Shown here piece by piece: positions 25,933-35,358 of a stretch of 64,000 nucleotides of DNA. Under the pieces are notes generated by a model that worked only from the letters and a program-made list of their open reading frames with translations, was not told the origin of the DNA and ran no database searches. Position numbers and translations under genes: made by a program. This DNA is from Marinobacter sp. F4218 (GTDB taxonomy: Bacteria > Pseudomonadota > Gammaproteobacteria > Pseudomonadales > Oleiphilaceae): contig NZ_JAHZIL010000003.1 in NCBI RefSeq assembly GCF_019443085.1, positions 620,001 through 684,000 on the forward strand, in the 5' to 3' direction. Each line of letters begins with the position of its first letter. The first letter of the stretch is position 1.

Positions 25933-26598
25933 ATGTCTGCATCCGTCAATCACCTCGAAGAGCGGACCCAGGATTCGTCCGAGCTGCTCGAACACATCAT
26001 GCCTTCCGCTATAACACTTGCGATGATGTTGCGCCACAAAAAAATGGCGGCCTGGCTCCGGGCGGAATTCGATGGCTACGAGGACAGGGAAAAGGCGCCA
26101 CCGTACCGGCATGACCTGCCCGGCCACATTGTCGCCCGGTCGCCCCAATATGGCTGGATTCCTGCCCCGGTCAACGAGCAACAGAAAAAGGAATACGGTC
26201 ACCTTGATCTGATCGAGGGCACCAAGGCGCTGGAAAAAATCTGCGTGAACAGCAAGAAAGGCGACGGCAACCGGGTATTGCTCAGTCCGGAAGACATGGT
26301 GGTACTGCAGAATCAGATCAACCTGAGCGCGGAACTGGCGATCAACCTGAGCCGCGACGAATATTGCAGACTACTTCGAACCGTTCGGGGCTCGGTGTTC
26401 CTGTGGGCGCGGGCACTGATGGCCAAGGGCCTGTCCGGCGAGCACAACCACTACAGTCCCGATGAACGCGCTCTGGTGGCGGATCTTGACGATCCCGAAC
26501 GGTTCTGGCGCCAGGCCATGGAGGACCTGGACAGTCTGCCTGTTCCGGATGTGAAACCCGCCGGTTTCCTTGAGCGGGTGTTTGGCCGGGCCAGCTAG
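25933..26598 (+). CDS. Protein with AbiTii-like N-terminal domain
   Basis: 221 residues. The N-terminal part (about 15-75) fits the AbiTii pattern: helical start, then MAAWLRAEFDGYEDRE, PPYRHDLPGHI and a strand. AbiTii is the toxin-side domain of a type of abortive-infection system (family knowledge). The remainder is helical (SPEDMVVLQNQINLSAELAINL) with no motif I recognise and no obvious antitoxin gene adjacent; neighbours are pcm and a TauE-type exporter. The start has GAGAAG upstream. A standalone regulatory role is possible. Confidence 0.6.
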   Translation: MSASVNHLEERTQDSSELLEHIMPSAITLAMMLRHKKMAAWLRAEFDGYEDREKAPPYRHDLPGHIVARSPQYGWIPAPVNEQQKKEYGHLDLIEGTKALEKICVNSKKGDGNRVLLSPEDMVVLQNQINLSAELAINLSRDEYCRLLRTVRGSVFLWARALMAKGLSGEHNHYSPDERALVADLDDPERFWRQAMEDLDSLPVPDVKPAGFLERVFGRAS

Positions 26599-26611
26599 AC
26601 AGCCCGTCCCA

Positions 26612-27403
26612 TCAGCCAAGTACGCTAACCATACCGATGCTGCTGACAATCAGCAGCACGGTGCCCAGAACCCGGAAGAAGACCGGCGTTTCAGCCCGGA
26701 GAATGCGGTCATGGGCCCGGAGCCCGATAACGTGGCCCACCGCAGCGCAGGGAAGCAACCACACGTGATGAATCAGTTGAAGGTCAATGCCCGCCCACAC
26801 GAATGCCCCCATCTTGATCAGCACCAGAATAAACCAGAGAGCGAAAAGCGTATCCCTCAATTTTTCCTTCGGCAGGTGCTGTGCCGCTACCGCAATGATC
26901 AGTGGAGCCCCGATCAGGGACGTTCCGCTGATGTAACCACCGACCATCAGGAACAGCGCGTCCACCGTCTTGCTGCCACTGCGGAAGGGTTTGTTGATGA
27001 TGTAAGACACCGAGTACAGGGCCACGATCACGAAGATGATGGCGCTGAGGACATCACCGGGCATGGTGATCAGGCCAAAGACGCCGATCAGCTTGGGCAC
27101 GATCATGATGGCCAGGATGCGCCACAGGTACTGCCAGTCCACTGTACTCTCGACAGCAGCCACCCCCGTCTCACCCGATTGTGAGGGAGACTGCTTGCGG
27201 TTGTTGAGCCAGATCGTCAGCGAAGAGAACACCAGAAGGTGCACGGCGATGATTGGCAAAAACACCAGCGGCTCGTCCAGCACGAGCAGCAGGAAAGGCA
27301 ACGACAGTACGGCACCACCGAAACCGAGGCCGGAACGGACAAACCCGCTCCAGATGAAGATCAACGCGATCAAAGCGTACTGGATAAGACTGAGATCAGA
27401 CAT
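26612..27403 (-). CDS. TauE/SafE-family membrane exporter
   Basis: 263 residues with eight or so hydrophobic helices. Family features: an N-terminal GFVRSGLGFGGAVLSLPF with the G-x-G-G-x-hydrophobic motif, and VGGYISGTSLIGAPLII as its repeat in the second half. TauE/SafE proteins move sulfonates, sulfite or organic acids outward (family knowledge); the substrate here is unknown. AAGGG precedes the ATG. It is convergent with the AbiTii-like gene. Confidence 0.88.
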   Translation of the reverse strand: MSDLSLIQYALIALIFIWSGFVRSGLGFGGAVLSLPFLLLVLDEPLVFLPIIAVHLLVFSSLTIWLNNRKQSPSQSGETGVAAVESTVDWQYLWRILAIMIVPKLIGVFGLITMPGDVLSAIIFVIVALYSVSYIINKPFRSGSKTVDALFLMVGGYISGTSLIGAPLIIAVAAQHLPKEKLRDTLFALWFILVLIKMGAFVWAGIDLQLIHHVWLLPCAAVGHVIGLRAHDRILRAETPVFFRVLGTVLLIVSSIGMVSVLG

Positions 27404-27502
27404 AAAGCCCTTTTACTGAATGATTGCTCCAGTTATGCAACGCGGAGCCGATAACATCCTTAACCCGATGTGTCGGACGAACAATGAAACCGGAGGACCG
27501 TG

Positions 27503-29383
27503 ATGGCCCTGTCCTGGAAACAGAAATTCTCCCTACTGATTGCGGCCACCTTCATTGGCCTTGCCATCGCCATGCTGGCTTCCCTGAGCGGACTGAGCAA
27601 AGTGTCAGAGGCCTACGAGGCTCGCGGCGAAGCAAGAGCCTATGGCACTGCCTCATTGAGCCTGCTCAATGACTGGCTGGCCCTGGAGCGCATCAGTGAA
27701 GACCTGACATCGGACCGGGTCGACGCGTTCCAGGCCGGCCTCGATTTACTGCTTCGCCAGGCCGACGAGCTGGCAGTGTCAGCACAGCGCCTGCCGGACG
27801 CGGCCGGGATCGAGAAAACCTCCGCCAAGATTCGTAGCAAAGTTGGGGAGTATACAGAACTCCGGCGTCAATGGCTGGAGGCAAGCCAGACGCTTGGCCT
27901 CAGCAACGACGATGGCCTGAAATCGACAATATCGGCCTACGTCGATAACGACCTCCGTCAAATCAGCATTTCCATCTTCAACGACGACATCAACATCATC
28001 GCCTCCAACTATCGGGACTACCTGAATACCTTTGACAGAACCTACGCCGAACGGACCAGGGAGGCTGTGGCCCGGATGCAGGCCGTAGTGGCAGACATGG
28101 ACTGGCAGGAAATTGAAATTGGCCAGGCAGTAAAGGGCCTGTCCGAGTCCTTCGCCGAGGCCGAAAAGGTCATCAGCGGCCTGGCCGAACTTGAAAGCCG
28201 GCTGGAGGCCAGCGGATCCTCGCTCCGGGCTCTGATCGACCAACAGAACGAGGCGCTCAGTAACGGCCTGATCCTGGCCACCAGCGAACAGGCTGAGCAA
28301 GCCCGCACGGCCTCGACCTGGCTGATCGTGGCTACGTCGGCAGCGGTGCTGGCTGTGCTGATCCTGACCCTGACGGGCGCATCGCGCACACTGGTCAGGC
28401 GCCTGAATCAGGTCGTTACGCTGTTGAGCCAGGTAGCTTCCGGCGATCTCAGTCAGCGGCTGGATCCGGGCAGAAATCCCCGGGATGAATTCAACAAACT
28501 CGGTGCCGCAACCAACAAGATGCTGGATGACGTATCCGGGGTAATCGACCAGGTGATCGAGGGCAACAAGACCCTGGCCACCCTGCAGGGCGAACTCGAC
28601 ACCCTGATTGCACAGATGGGTCGAAACGGTGAGCAGGTAGAAGAAGAAACCGAGCAGACTGCCACCGCCGTTCAGGAAATTTCCCACACCGCGGTCGACA
28701 TCGCGCAGTACACCCAGTCAGTGAATGCTGCCACCCAGAACGCCAATGGCGCCGCCCAATCTGGTGCCAACGTGGTCAAACGCAGCGCTGACAGCATGAG
28801 TGCCCTGGCGGCCCGAATCCAGGAAGCCCACGATCAGATCGGTCAGCTCAGCAAAACCGGCGAAAAGGTCAATTCCATTGTCGACGTGATCAATGGCCTC
28901 GCCGAACAAACCAACCTGCTCGCCTTGAACGCAGCCATTGAGGCCGCAAGGGCTGGCGAAGCCGGCCGGGGATTCTCGGTCGTGGCAGATGAAGTACGGT
29001 CGCTCGCAGAGAAAACGGTTTCGGCGACCAACGGTATCGCTGGCATCGTGGATTCCCTGAATCGGGAAACCGCCGCCATCACCACCATGATGAAAGAAGG
29101 CCTGGTTTCCGCGAGCGAGGGCGAAAAGAGCGCCGGTGAAGCCGCCCAGGCCATCGACCAGATAACGGGTTCGATCAACCAGTTAGCCGGCGACATGAAT
29201 CAGGTGGTGTCGTCCGTGGAAGGCATCTCCACCACCACAGAGGAAATCGCCCAGAAGGTGGAACAGATCCACGGCCACACCCGGGAAACGGCCAACATCC
29301 GCCAACAGCTCAACAGGCACATTGACCGGCTGTCCTCCCAAACCACGGTTCTGACCGAGGCCTCCCAGAGGTTCCGGCTCTAG
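27503..29383 (+). CDS. Methyl-accepting chemotaxis protein
   Basis: 626 residues. First membrane helix about 13-32 ([20 protein letters not shown]), a helical periplasmic sensor of about 230 residues, second helix ([20 protein letters not shown]), a HAMP domain ([22 protein letters not shown]) and a signalling domain with the hairpin [19 protein letters not shown] and [13 protein letters not shown]. The helical sensor resembles the four-helix-bundle type, with no Cache fold evident. There is no CheR-binding pentapeptide at the C-terminus. I choose ATG 27503 over GTG 27500 because of spacing from GGAGG at 27492-27496. Confidence 0.93.
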   Translation: MALSWKQKFSLLIAATFIGLAIAMLASLSGLSKVSEAYEARGEARAYGTASLSLLNDWLALERISEDLTSDRVDAFQAGLDLLLRQADELAVSAQRLPDAAGIEKTSAKIRSKVGEYTELRRQWLEASQTLGLSNDDGLKSTISAYVDNDLRQISISIFNDDINIIASNYRDYLNTFDRTYAERTREAVARMQAVVADMDWQEIEIGQAVKGLSESFAEAEKVISGLAELESRLEASGSSLRALIDQQNEALSNGLILATSEQAEQARTASTWLIVATSAAVLAVLILTLTGASRTLVRRLNQVVTLLSQVASGDLSQRLDPGRNPRDEFNKLGAATNKMLDDVSGVIDQVIEGNKTLATLQGELDTLIAQMGRNGEQVEEETEQTATAVQEISHTAVDIAQYTQSVNAATQNANGAAQSGANVVKRSADSMSALAARIQEAHDQIGQLSKTGEKVNSIVDVINGLAEQTNLLALNAAIEAARAGEAGRGFSVVADEVRSLAEKTVSATNGIAGIVDSLNRETAAITTMMKEGLVSASEGEKSAGEAAQAIDQITGSINQLAGDMNQVVSSVEGISTTTEEIAQKVEQIHGHTRETANIRQQLNRHIDRLSSQTTVLTEASQRFRL

Positions 29384-29442
29384 TCGTATTCGATGCTTCG
29401 GCGACCCTTGCATCCACCGGGCAGCAGGGGTAGCATGCCAAT

Positions 29443-29462
29443 TACTGTACATTTAAACAGTA
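29443..29462 (+). promoter_or_regulatory. LexA (SOS) box upstream of the radical SAM gene
   Basis: TACTGTACATTTAAACAGTA, ending ten bases before the ATG at 29473. It matches the gammaproteobacterial LexA consensus (TACTGTATATATATACAGTA) at 17 of 20 positions, with intact CTGT and ACAG half-sites. The downstream gene belongs to the PA0069 family, and PA0069 is one of the few genes known to be LexA-controlled in Pseudomonas aeruginosa, which supports the call. Confidence 0.88.
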
Positions 29463-29472
29463 TTGGTATCCC

Positions 29473-30534
29473 ATGAAAACTCGCGCGACCGGCCTCAATC
29501 CACACAACCGCTTCCAGACCATCGTTACCGACCGTGACGTGGATGATGGCTGGCACCACGCGCCAGAGGACGACCTGAACCCGGACTCCCTCGCCACCGA
29601 GGTTGTCAACGAAACGGTCCGGTCGATCATCAGCCGCAACACTTCGCCGGACGTTCCCTTCGATCAGTCCATCAACCCCTACCGTGGCTGCGAACACGCC
29701 TGCATCTACTGTTTTGCCCGCCCGACCCATGCCTACTGGGACATGTCGCCAGGACTGGATTTCGAAACCCGCCTGATCGCCAAGCCCAATGCCGCCCGAA
29801 AACTCCGGGAGGAACTGGACAAGCCCGGCTATCGCGTCTCACCCATCGCGCTCGGGGTAAACACGGATGCCTATCAGCCACTTGAACGCAAACGGCGAAT
29901 TACCCGCGAACTGCTCGAGGTATTGCTCGAATACCGTCACCCGGTATCCATCATCACCAAGGGTGCGCTGATCCTCAGGGACCTCGACTTACTGTCTGAG
30001 CTCGCAGATCAGGGACTGTGTTCGGTTCGCATCAGCCTGACCACCCTCAGCAACGACCTGAAACGCCGCATGGAACCGCGAACCGCGGCACCGGCAACAC
30101 GGCTTAAAATGATCGAACAGCTAACCGGAGCGGGTATTCCAACCGGCATCATTCTCGGGCCCGTCATCCCCTTTGTGAACGATCAGGAAATCGAGGCGAT
30201 CCTGACCGCAGCTGCATCGGCGGGTGCGACCCGCGCCAGCTGGATCATGTTGCGCCTGCCCCTGGAACTGGACGAGCTCTTCACGGACTGGCTGCAGCGG
30301 CATTTTCCTCAACGGGCCGAGCATGTCATGAACCGGATCCGGGATTTGCGGGGCGGCAAGAGCTACGATGCCACATTCGGGCGCAGGATGACCGGCACCG
30401 GCCCCTATTCGGACCTGATTCGCCAGCGTTTTTCAAAGAAGGCAAGGCAGCTGGGGCTGAACCTGCACGAAGCCGAGCCACTCCGGAACGATCTGTTTCG
30501 AAGACCTGCTGGCGAGCAAATGGGGCTTTGGTAG
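29473..30534 (+). CDS. PA0069-family radical SAM protein (SplB-like)
   Basis: 353 residues. The radical SAM cluster motif is [14 protein letters not shown] (CxxxCxxC), followed by YWDMSPGLDFETRLIAK-type residues typical of the family, then ALGVNTDAYQPLER. The group is related to spore photoproduct lyase (COG1533). The enzymatic reaction is not established, but the SOS box just upstream and the SplB relation suggest a DNA damage or repair role. The SAM cluster should hold a [4Fe-4S] centre. The ATG has only a weak ribosome binding site. Confidence 0.92.
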   Translation: MKTRATGLNPHNRFQTIVTDRDVDDGWHHAPEDDLNPDSLATEVVNETVRSIISRNTSPDVPFDQSINPYRGCEHACIYCFARPTHAYWDMSPGLDFETRLIAKPNAARKLREELDKPGYRVSPIALGVNTDAYQPLERKRRITRELLEVLLEYRHPVSIITKGALILRDLDLLSELADQGLCSVRISLTTLSNDLKRRMEPRTAAPATRLKMIEQLTGAGIPTGIILGPVIPFVNDQEIEAILTAAASAGATRASWIMLRLPLELDELFTDWLQRHFPQRAEHVMNRIRDLRGGKSYDATFGRRMTGTGPYSDLIRQRFSKKARQLGLNLHEAEPLRNDLFRRPAGEQMGLW

Positions 30535-30688
30535 CATCCGTACCCGACGCCATTGGGCAACGAGCCGGGCAATCCCATCTATAATCGTGGTAGTTGTCTG
30601 ATTACTCGCCGCCGAAAATGACCGCCAGGCAATGCCCGGCAGCCGTTTTACCCAGGGAACGCGCAAGGACCAGAAGCCAGGAGCAGCC

Positions 30689-31141
30689 ATGAATCGCCTC
30701 TTCGCCGTTCTGACATCCATCCTCACGCTCGCCGGGTGCCAGTCCCTTCCTGACAAGCAGGAGGGTGCCGCCCGCAATGTCGTGTTCCTGAGTGCCCAGC
30801 ACTGCCTGAGCGAATATCTGGAAGACCTCGATAAGAATCACTACGGGCCGTGTCTCAAAGTCGCCGCTGTGGACGGTAACCCACCGCAGGTCCGCGACGA
30901 CGGGTTTATAGAGTTGCCGGTCGCCACACCCCTGACCCTCGCCACCAGCTGCGTTTACCGACACGCCGACGGCTCGCCGATTCCGCAGACGATGGAAACC
31001 GTGGAGTTCACCGTCACCGACCAGACTTTTACCAAGGCCGGTCAACGCTGGTACCTTCACGCCCATAAGCAGGCCCGGGGCGTGATTGGTTGCGAGCCAA
31101 CGCTCTCACGGTCGACCTATCCGACCTACGAAACGGATTAA
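30689..31141 (+). CDS. Small lipoprotein, unknown function
   Basis: 150 residues from the ATG at 30689, which has AGGAG upstream. Signal peptide type II: MNRLFAVLTSILTLAGCQ, with the lipobox LAGC. The mature protein has four further cysteines (QHCLSEYL, GPCLKVA, SCVYRH, IGCEPT), suggesting two disulfides, and predicted beta strands in the second half. It is probably attached to the outer membrane. I do not recognise the family. Confidence 0.72.
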   Translation: MNRLFAVLTSILTLAGCQSLPDKQEGAARNVVFLSAQHCLSEYLEDLDKNHYGPCLKVAAVDGNPPQVRDDGFIELPVATPLTLATSCVYRHADGSPIPQTMETVEFTVTDQTFTKAGQRWYLHAHKQARGVIGCEPTLSRSTYPTYETD

Positions 31142-31170
31142 ACCCTCCCGAGACAGGAAGCCCGCGTTTG

Positions 31171-32109
31171 GTGGCAAAGTCCCCGTTACACCGACCGACC
31201 CCGATCAAAGGCGACCAGAGCCTGCAATTGTGCGATGGCCGGCGCCTGGCCTATACCGACCTGGGCGATCCGGCCGGCTATCCGCTGATCTTCGGCCACG
31301 GCATGCCCGGTTGTCGACTGGAGGGTCGGTTCCTGCACGAACGGGCGCGGCGTCACCGCTTCAGGTTACTCACACCAGACCGGCCGGGCATTGGCGCGTC
31401 AGACTATCAACCCGGGCGAACGCTACTCCATTATCCGGAAGACATCCGCCAGCTGGCAGACCACCTTGCCCTGGACCGCTTCAGCCATCTGGGTTGGTCC
31501 AGCGGCGGCTCGCGCACCCTGGCCTGTTGCTATGGACTCGGCCACCGGGTCGATCTCGGCGTCTGCCTGTCCGGCTACACCAATTTTTCCGAATACCCGG
31601 GTGCGCAGAACCTGATCGAAGCGACCCGCTGGCCCGGGCCCAGGCTGGCCCGACACAGCCCCGGGCTGACCCGGCTGGTGGTAAGACTGGTCGCCTGGCT
31701 GTCACGGCGACATCCTGGCCTGTACCTGCGTGAAGCCGAACAACTGGTCAGTGAAGAGGACCGGAATCTGCTTCGTTTCTTTCTCAAGGGCGAGTCCTTT
31801 CGGCGCGACCAGCTGATGTGCCTTGCCAGCGGAGGCAGGGCAATTGCCACCGATCTGATGACCGAACTGGAGGACTGGGGCTTCCAGCTCGCCGACATTG
31901 CCACCCCGGTTCTGGTTTACCAGGGCGAACAGGATCCTTTCATACCGGTGGACTACGCGCGCCACCTCGCTGACAATCTGCCCCACGCAGAACTGACCCT
32001 GCTGCCGGGTGCAGGTCACCTTTACCCGCTGGCGGAGCAGTTCCAGGACCAATTGTTCCTGCGGATACGGCAGCACCTGAACCACACGACTTTCGCAACG
32101 GAGGCCTGA
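31171..32109 (+). CDS. Alpha/beta hydrolase
   Basis: About 312 residues. The fold motifs are FGHGMPGCRLEGRF (oxyanion region), the nucleophile elbow LGWSSGGSRTLA (Ser in GxSxG), the acid VLVYQGEQDPFIP and the base PGAGHLYPL. Substrate cannot be inferred. No ATG exists near the homologous start; GTG 31171 or TTG 31168 lie after AGGAAG (31155-31160). An in-frame ATG at 31090 would overlap the lipoprotein gene. A SelW-like gene follows four bases after its stop. Confidence 0.82.
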   Translation: MAKSPLHRPTPIKGDQSLQLCDGRRLAYTDLGDPAGYPLIFGHGMPGCRLEGRFLHERARRHRFRLLTPDRPGIGASDYQPGRTLLHYPEDIRQLADHLALDRFSHLGWSSGGSRTLACCYGLGHRVDLGVCLSGYTNFSEYPGAQNLIEATRWPGPRLARHSPGLTRLVVRLVAWLSRRHPGLYLREAEQLVSEEDRNLLRFFLKGESFRRDQLMCLASGGRAIATDLMTELEDWGFQLADIATPVLVYQGEQDPFIPVDYARHLADNLPHAELTLLPGAGHLYPLAEQFQDQLFLRIRQHLNHTTFATEA

Positions 32110-32113
32110 CACC

Positions 32114-32386
32114 ATGACCAACCGCGTCGACATTCACTATTGCACAGGCTGTCGCTGGCTCCTGCGTTCAGCCTGGATGGCGCAGGAACTGCTCACCACC
32201 TTCGAAGGCGAATTGAACGAACTCACCCTGCACCCGGGTACCGGTGGCATTTTCGAGGTTTGGGTAAATGGCCGGCGCATCTGGTCCCGTAAAGAGCAGC
32301 AGGGGTTTCCGGAAATCACCAAACTCAAGCAACTGGTCCGGGATGAAATCGATCCGGATCGTTCGCTGGGCCACACCGACCGCTAA
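32114..32386 (+). CDS. SelT/SelW/SelH (Rdx) family redox protein
   Basis: 90 residues with a thioredoxin-like fold. The redox motif is YCTGCRWLLRSAWMAQELL, a cysteine version of the CxxC/CxxU motif; no in-frame TGA is present, so it is not a selenoprotein. HPGTGGIFEVWVNG and RRIWSRKEQQGFPEI complete the family pattern. It starts four bases after the hydrolase stop, so the two are likely co-transcribed. Confidence 0.92.
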   Translation: MTNRVDIHYCTGCRWLLRSAWMAQELLTTFEGELNELTLHPGTGGIFEVWVNGRRIWSRKEQQGFPEITKLKQLVRDEIDPDRSLGHTDR

Positions 32387-32512
32387 CCGAATGGCGATTT
32401 CAGGCCGGTTCAAAATTTCTGACCGGATTCATCGGAAGAATCCACTTTCAACCTGAACTGCCAGCACCGACCATGCGTACTTGAGCATTCAATCAAGAAT
32501 GGGAGGAACGAC

Positions 32513-33613
32513 ATGAGCGACGTGATGCAGAGTACCCGCTTTACCAACCTGACACTGGCCAACCGATTCGCACTGGCACCCATGACGCGGACCAGCGCCG
32601 AGCCGGACGGCACCCCGAACGAGCTGATGGCCGACCACTATGAGGCCTACGCCAGAGGCGGCTTTGGCCTGCTGATCACCGAGGGCACCTACACCGACGA
32701 TGACGCCAGCCAGGGCTATGCGAACCAGCCGGGTATCATCAACGACGCCCAGCGCGACGGCTGGAAAGCCATCGTCGACCGGGTCCACGCCGCGGGCAGC
32801 AAGATTTTCGTTCAGCTCATGCACGCTGGCGCACAGTTCCAGGCCAGCCACTACACCGATCAGCCCAAGGCGCCGAGCGCGGTCTTGCCCAAAGGTGAAC
32901 CGCTCAGCTTTTACGGTGATCAGACCGAATGGCAGACGCCCGCCGTTATGACCCAGGCCGACATCAAGGCTGCGATTCGTGGCTTTGTCCAATCGGCAGA
33001 GAACGCCAAGGCCGCCGGGTTCGACGGCATTGAGCTCCACGGTGCCAACGGTTACCTGCTGAATCAGTTCCTGAGCACCCACTTCAACCACCGTGATGAT
33101 GAGTACGGCGGTTCGCTCGAGAATCGTCTGCGGATCGTGGTCGAGACCATCAAAGCCGTGCGGGATGCCGTGGGCAACGAGTTCACACTCGGCATTCGAC
33201 TGTCCCAGGGTACCGTGACCGATCCGGACTACCAGCTTCCGGAGGGCGAATCCGGCTTCCGCCAGATTGTCGAGGCCGCGCGGGACGCTGGTGCAGATTT
33301 CATCCACACTACAGACGGAGACGTGCGCCGCGCCGCCTTCGTCGAGGGTGAGAAATCCCTTGCCGATGTAGTCCGTGACGTAGGGGGCGTGGCGCTGATC
33401 ATCAATGGCGGCATTGACGAAACCAGCCACCCGGACCTCGCTGCGCAGTATCCGGATGCACTCCTGGCCGTCGGCAAAAAAGCCCTGGCCAATCCCGACT
33501 TTGTCCAGAGGCTCAAAGATGGCAAAGAGATCGACGATCTGGACTTTGCCATGCTGCAGCCCAAGGCCACCCTCCGGAACGAACTGGAATGGCGCCGTAA
33601 ACAGGCCGCCTGA
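32513..33613 (+). CDS. Old Yellow Enzyme-type alkene reductase
   Basis: 366 residues, an FMN-containing TIM barrel that reduces activated C=C bonds with NAD(P)H. Motifs: NRFALAPMTRTSA, FVQLMHAGAQF, GFDGIELHGANGYLLNQFLS and DEYGGSLENRLRI. The GIELHGANGYLL His/Asn pair binds the substrate carbonyl. There is no C-terminal iron-sulfur or second flavin domain, so it is the single-domain class. AGGAACG precedes the ATG. Neighbours (SelW-like protein and ZIP transporter) give no pathway. Confidence 0.92.
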   Translation: MSDVMQSTRFTNLTLANRFALAPMTRTSAEPDGTPNELMADHYEAYARGGFGLLITEGTYTDDDASQGYANQPGIINDAQRDGWKAIVDRVHAAGSKIFVQLMHAGAQFQASHYTDQPKAPSAVLPKGEPLSFYGDQTEWQTPAVMTQADIKAAIRGFVQSAENAKAAGFDGIELHGANGYLLNQFLSTHFNHRDDEYGGSLENRLRIVVETIKAVRDAVGNEFTLGIRLSQGTVTDPDYQLPEGESGFRQIVEAARDAGADFIHTTDGDVRRAAFVEGEKSLADVVRDVGGVALIINGGIDETSHPDLAAQYPDALLAVGKKALANPDFVQRLKDGKEIDDLDFAMLQPKATLRNELEWRRKQAA

Positions 33614-33639
33614 ATCGGACATCAGACCCGGGAGAATGA

Positions 33640-34425
33640 ATGAGCACGGACATCAGCATTGTCTGGCTGGGCACGCTGGCGAGTCTTCTGGCCGGCCTGG
33701 CCAGCGGCCTCGGCGCGCTGGCCGTGTTCTTTCTCCGGACCCTGACCGACCGGCTTCAGGACAGCATGCTGGCCGGTGCGGCCGGCGTGATGCTGGCCGC
33801 CTCGTTCTTCTCGTTGCTGCTTCCGGGACTGGAGTATGGCGAGGACCTGATCGGAACAACCTGGGCCGCGGCCCTGTTCGTGATCCTTGGCGTCCTGTCC
33901 GGCGCCGGGGCGTTGTTCTATATCCATCAGAAGCTGCCCCACGAACACTTCAATCTGGGGCTCGAAGGCCCTCACCCGGCGCACATCCGTCGGATATGGC
34001 TGTTCATCATTGCCATCACCCTGCACAACTTCCCCGAAGGCATGGCCGTGGGGGTCGGTTTTGCCGGAGGCGATGTGCGCAACGGCTACGTTCTGGCAAC
34101 CGGCATCGGGATCCAGAACATTCCGGAGGGGTTGGCGGTCGCCTTCTCACTGCTGGCGATCAACTACTCCCGGCTGCGGGCATTCGGCATTGCCCTGCTT
34201 ACCGGACTGGCCGAACCGGTCGGCGGTATCTTCGGCGCTACACTGGTGTGGCTGGCCGAACCGATCATGCCCTGGACCCTGGGCTTTGCGGCCGGTGCCA
34301 TGCTGTTCATCATCAGCAACGAGATCATCCCCGAAACCCATCGGAACTCCTACAAGACCCTGGCCACCTTTTCGCTACTCGCGGGCTTCGTGATCATGAT
34401 GTTCCTTGATGCGACCCTGGGTTAG
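33640..34425 (+). CDS. ZIP-family divalent metal transporter
   Basis: 261 residues with eight or so helices. The metal site motifs are HNFPEGMAVGVGF in helix 4 and QNIPEGLAVAFSLL in helix 5, with EPVGGIFGA after. These are the GufA-like ZIP signature and suggest zinc, iron or related metal uptake across the inner membrane. It starts 26 bases after the reductase stop. Its last 51 bases overlap the 3' end of the convergent LysR gene. Confidence 0.92.
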   Translation: MSTDISIVWLGTLASLLAGLASGLGALAVFFLRTLTDRLQDSMLAGAAGVMLAASFFSLLLPGLEYGEDLIGTTWAAALFVILGVLSGAGALFYIHQKLPHEHFNLGLEGPHPAHIRRIWLFIIAITLHNFPEGMAVGVGFAGGDVRNGYVLATGIGIQNIPEGLAVAFSLLAINYSRLRAFGIALLTGLAEPVGGIFGATLVWLAEPIMPWTLGFAAGAMLFIISNEIIPETHRNSYKTLATFSLLAGFVIMMFLDATLG

Positions 34426-35337
34426 GCCCTCTGAGCCGAACGTCCCGAGCAACCATACGCCAGCCAGGGCCTCCAGTGCTTCGGCAATCACCGGTTCATC
34501 CGATCGGTCCTTGCGCCAGATAAAGCTCAGTGCACAGGGCAAACGGACACCGCCGACCACCACCAGTCCGCGTTCCTGGCGTTCGGCCATGGCAAGGGCA
34601 TCCCGAGCCAGGCTCAGCCCGACCCCCGCGCGAACCAGATCCAGCATGCACGCCTCCTGATCAACCTGGGCGACACCGTGCGGCACCAACCCCAGGGGCT
34701 CCATGACATTGGCCAGCAGGCGGTTATGCACAGAATCCGGCGGGGTCACGATCCACGGCAGGCTGGCCAGATGTTGCCACCGGGTGTCTGCCACCCGGGT
34801 TGCCCATCCCGCCGGCGCTATCACGTGATAGTCGAACAGCGCCAGTTCCCGGTGCGCCAGCTCGGACAAGGCGGGCCCGGTTCCGGGTGGCGCCAGAAAA
34901 TAGCCGACGTCCAGCGTGCCACTACGAACCTGCTCAAGCACGCTGCCACTCATTCCCTGGTGCAATTCGGTTTCCAGTTGAGGCGCCCGGTCCACCAGCC
35001 GGTGCAGGAACGCCCCCAGTCGAATGAACTCAGGATCCACGATGGTCCCGATTTTCAGTCGTCCCCTCACGGTGCTGTGAAGCGCGCGGGCACTTTGTTC
35101 AAAGGCCGCGAGTCCGGCCAGCGCCTTTTCAGCCACCGGCAGCAGGCTCTGGCCATCGGCGGTCAAAACCAACCCCTGGGGTTTACGCCGAAACAATTTC
35201 AGCTCCAGATCATCCTGCAACTGCTTGAGTTTGAGGCTGACGGCGGGCTGGGTGAGATGGAGGCGTTCGGCCGCCCGCGAGACACTGCCTTCCCGCGCCA
35301 CCGTGACAAATGCCCGCAACCCCTGCAGATGTTGCAT
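34375..35337 (-). CDS. LysR-family regulator, probable HpdR-type
   Basis: 320 residues from the ATG at 35337 (GGGAG upstream): LRAFVTVAREGSVSRAAERLHLTQPAVSLKLKQLQ is the winged helix, and the effector domain carries GRLKIGTIVDPEFIRLG. It is divergent from mmsA and a GMC oxidoreductase. In Pseudomonas denitrificans a LysR protein (HpdR) controls 3-hydroxypropionate dehydrogenase and mmsA in a similar setting (family knowledge), so the same role is inferred. A perfect 8+5+8 dyad lies upstream of its start. Confidence 0.85.
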   Translation of the reverse strand: MQHLQGLRAFVTVAREGSVSRAAERLHLTQPAVSLKLKQLQDDLELKLFRRKPQGLVLTADGQSLLPVAEKALAGLAAFEQSARALHSTVRGRLKIGTIVDPEFIRLGAFLHRLVDRAPQLETELHQGMSGSVLEQVRSGTLDVGYFLAPPGTGPALSELAHRELALFDYHVIAPAGWATRVADTRWQHLASLPWIVTPPDSVHNRLLANVMEPLGLVPHGVAQVDQEACMLDLVRAGVGLSLARDALAMAERQERGLVVVGGVRLPCALSFIWRKDRSDEPVIAEALEALAGVWLLGTFGSEGLTQGRIKEHHDHEARE

Positions 35338-35358
35338 CACTGACTCCCACACCGAAAC

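Noticed and set aside
30580..30585. TATAAT before the lipoprotein gene as a promoter -10
   Set aside because: No acceptable -35 at 16-18 bases upstream; not reported as a promoter.
31090..31170. ATG at 31090 as the start of the alpha/beta hydrolase
   Set aside because: It would overlap the lipoprotein gene by 52 bases and adds residues without homology; a later non-ATG start after AGGAAG fits better.
32489..33622. 377-codon open frame on the minus strand across the Old Yellow Enzyme gene
   Set aside because: Complete antisense overlap with a clear enzyme gene and no homology signs.
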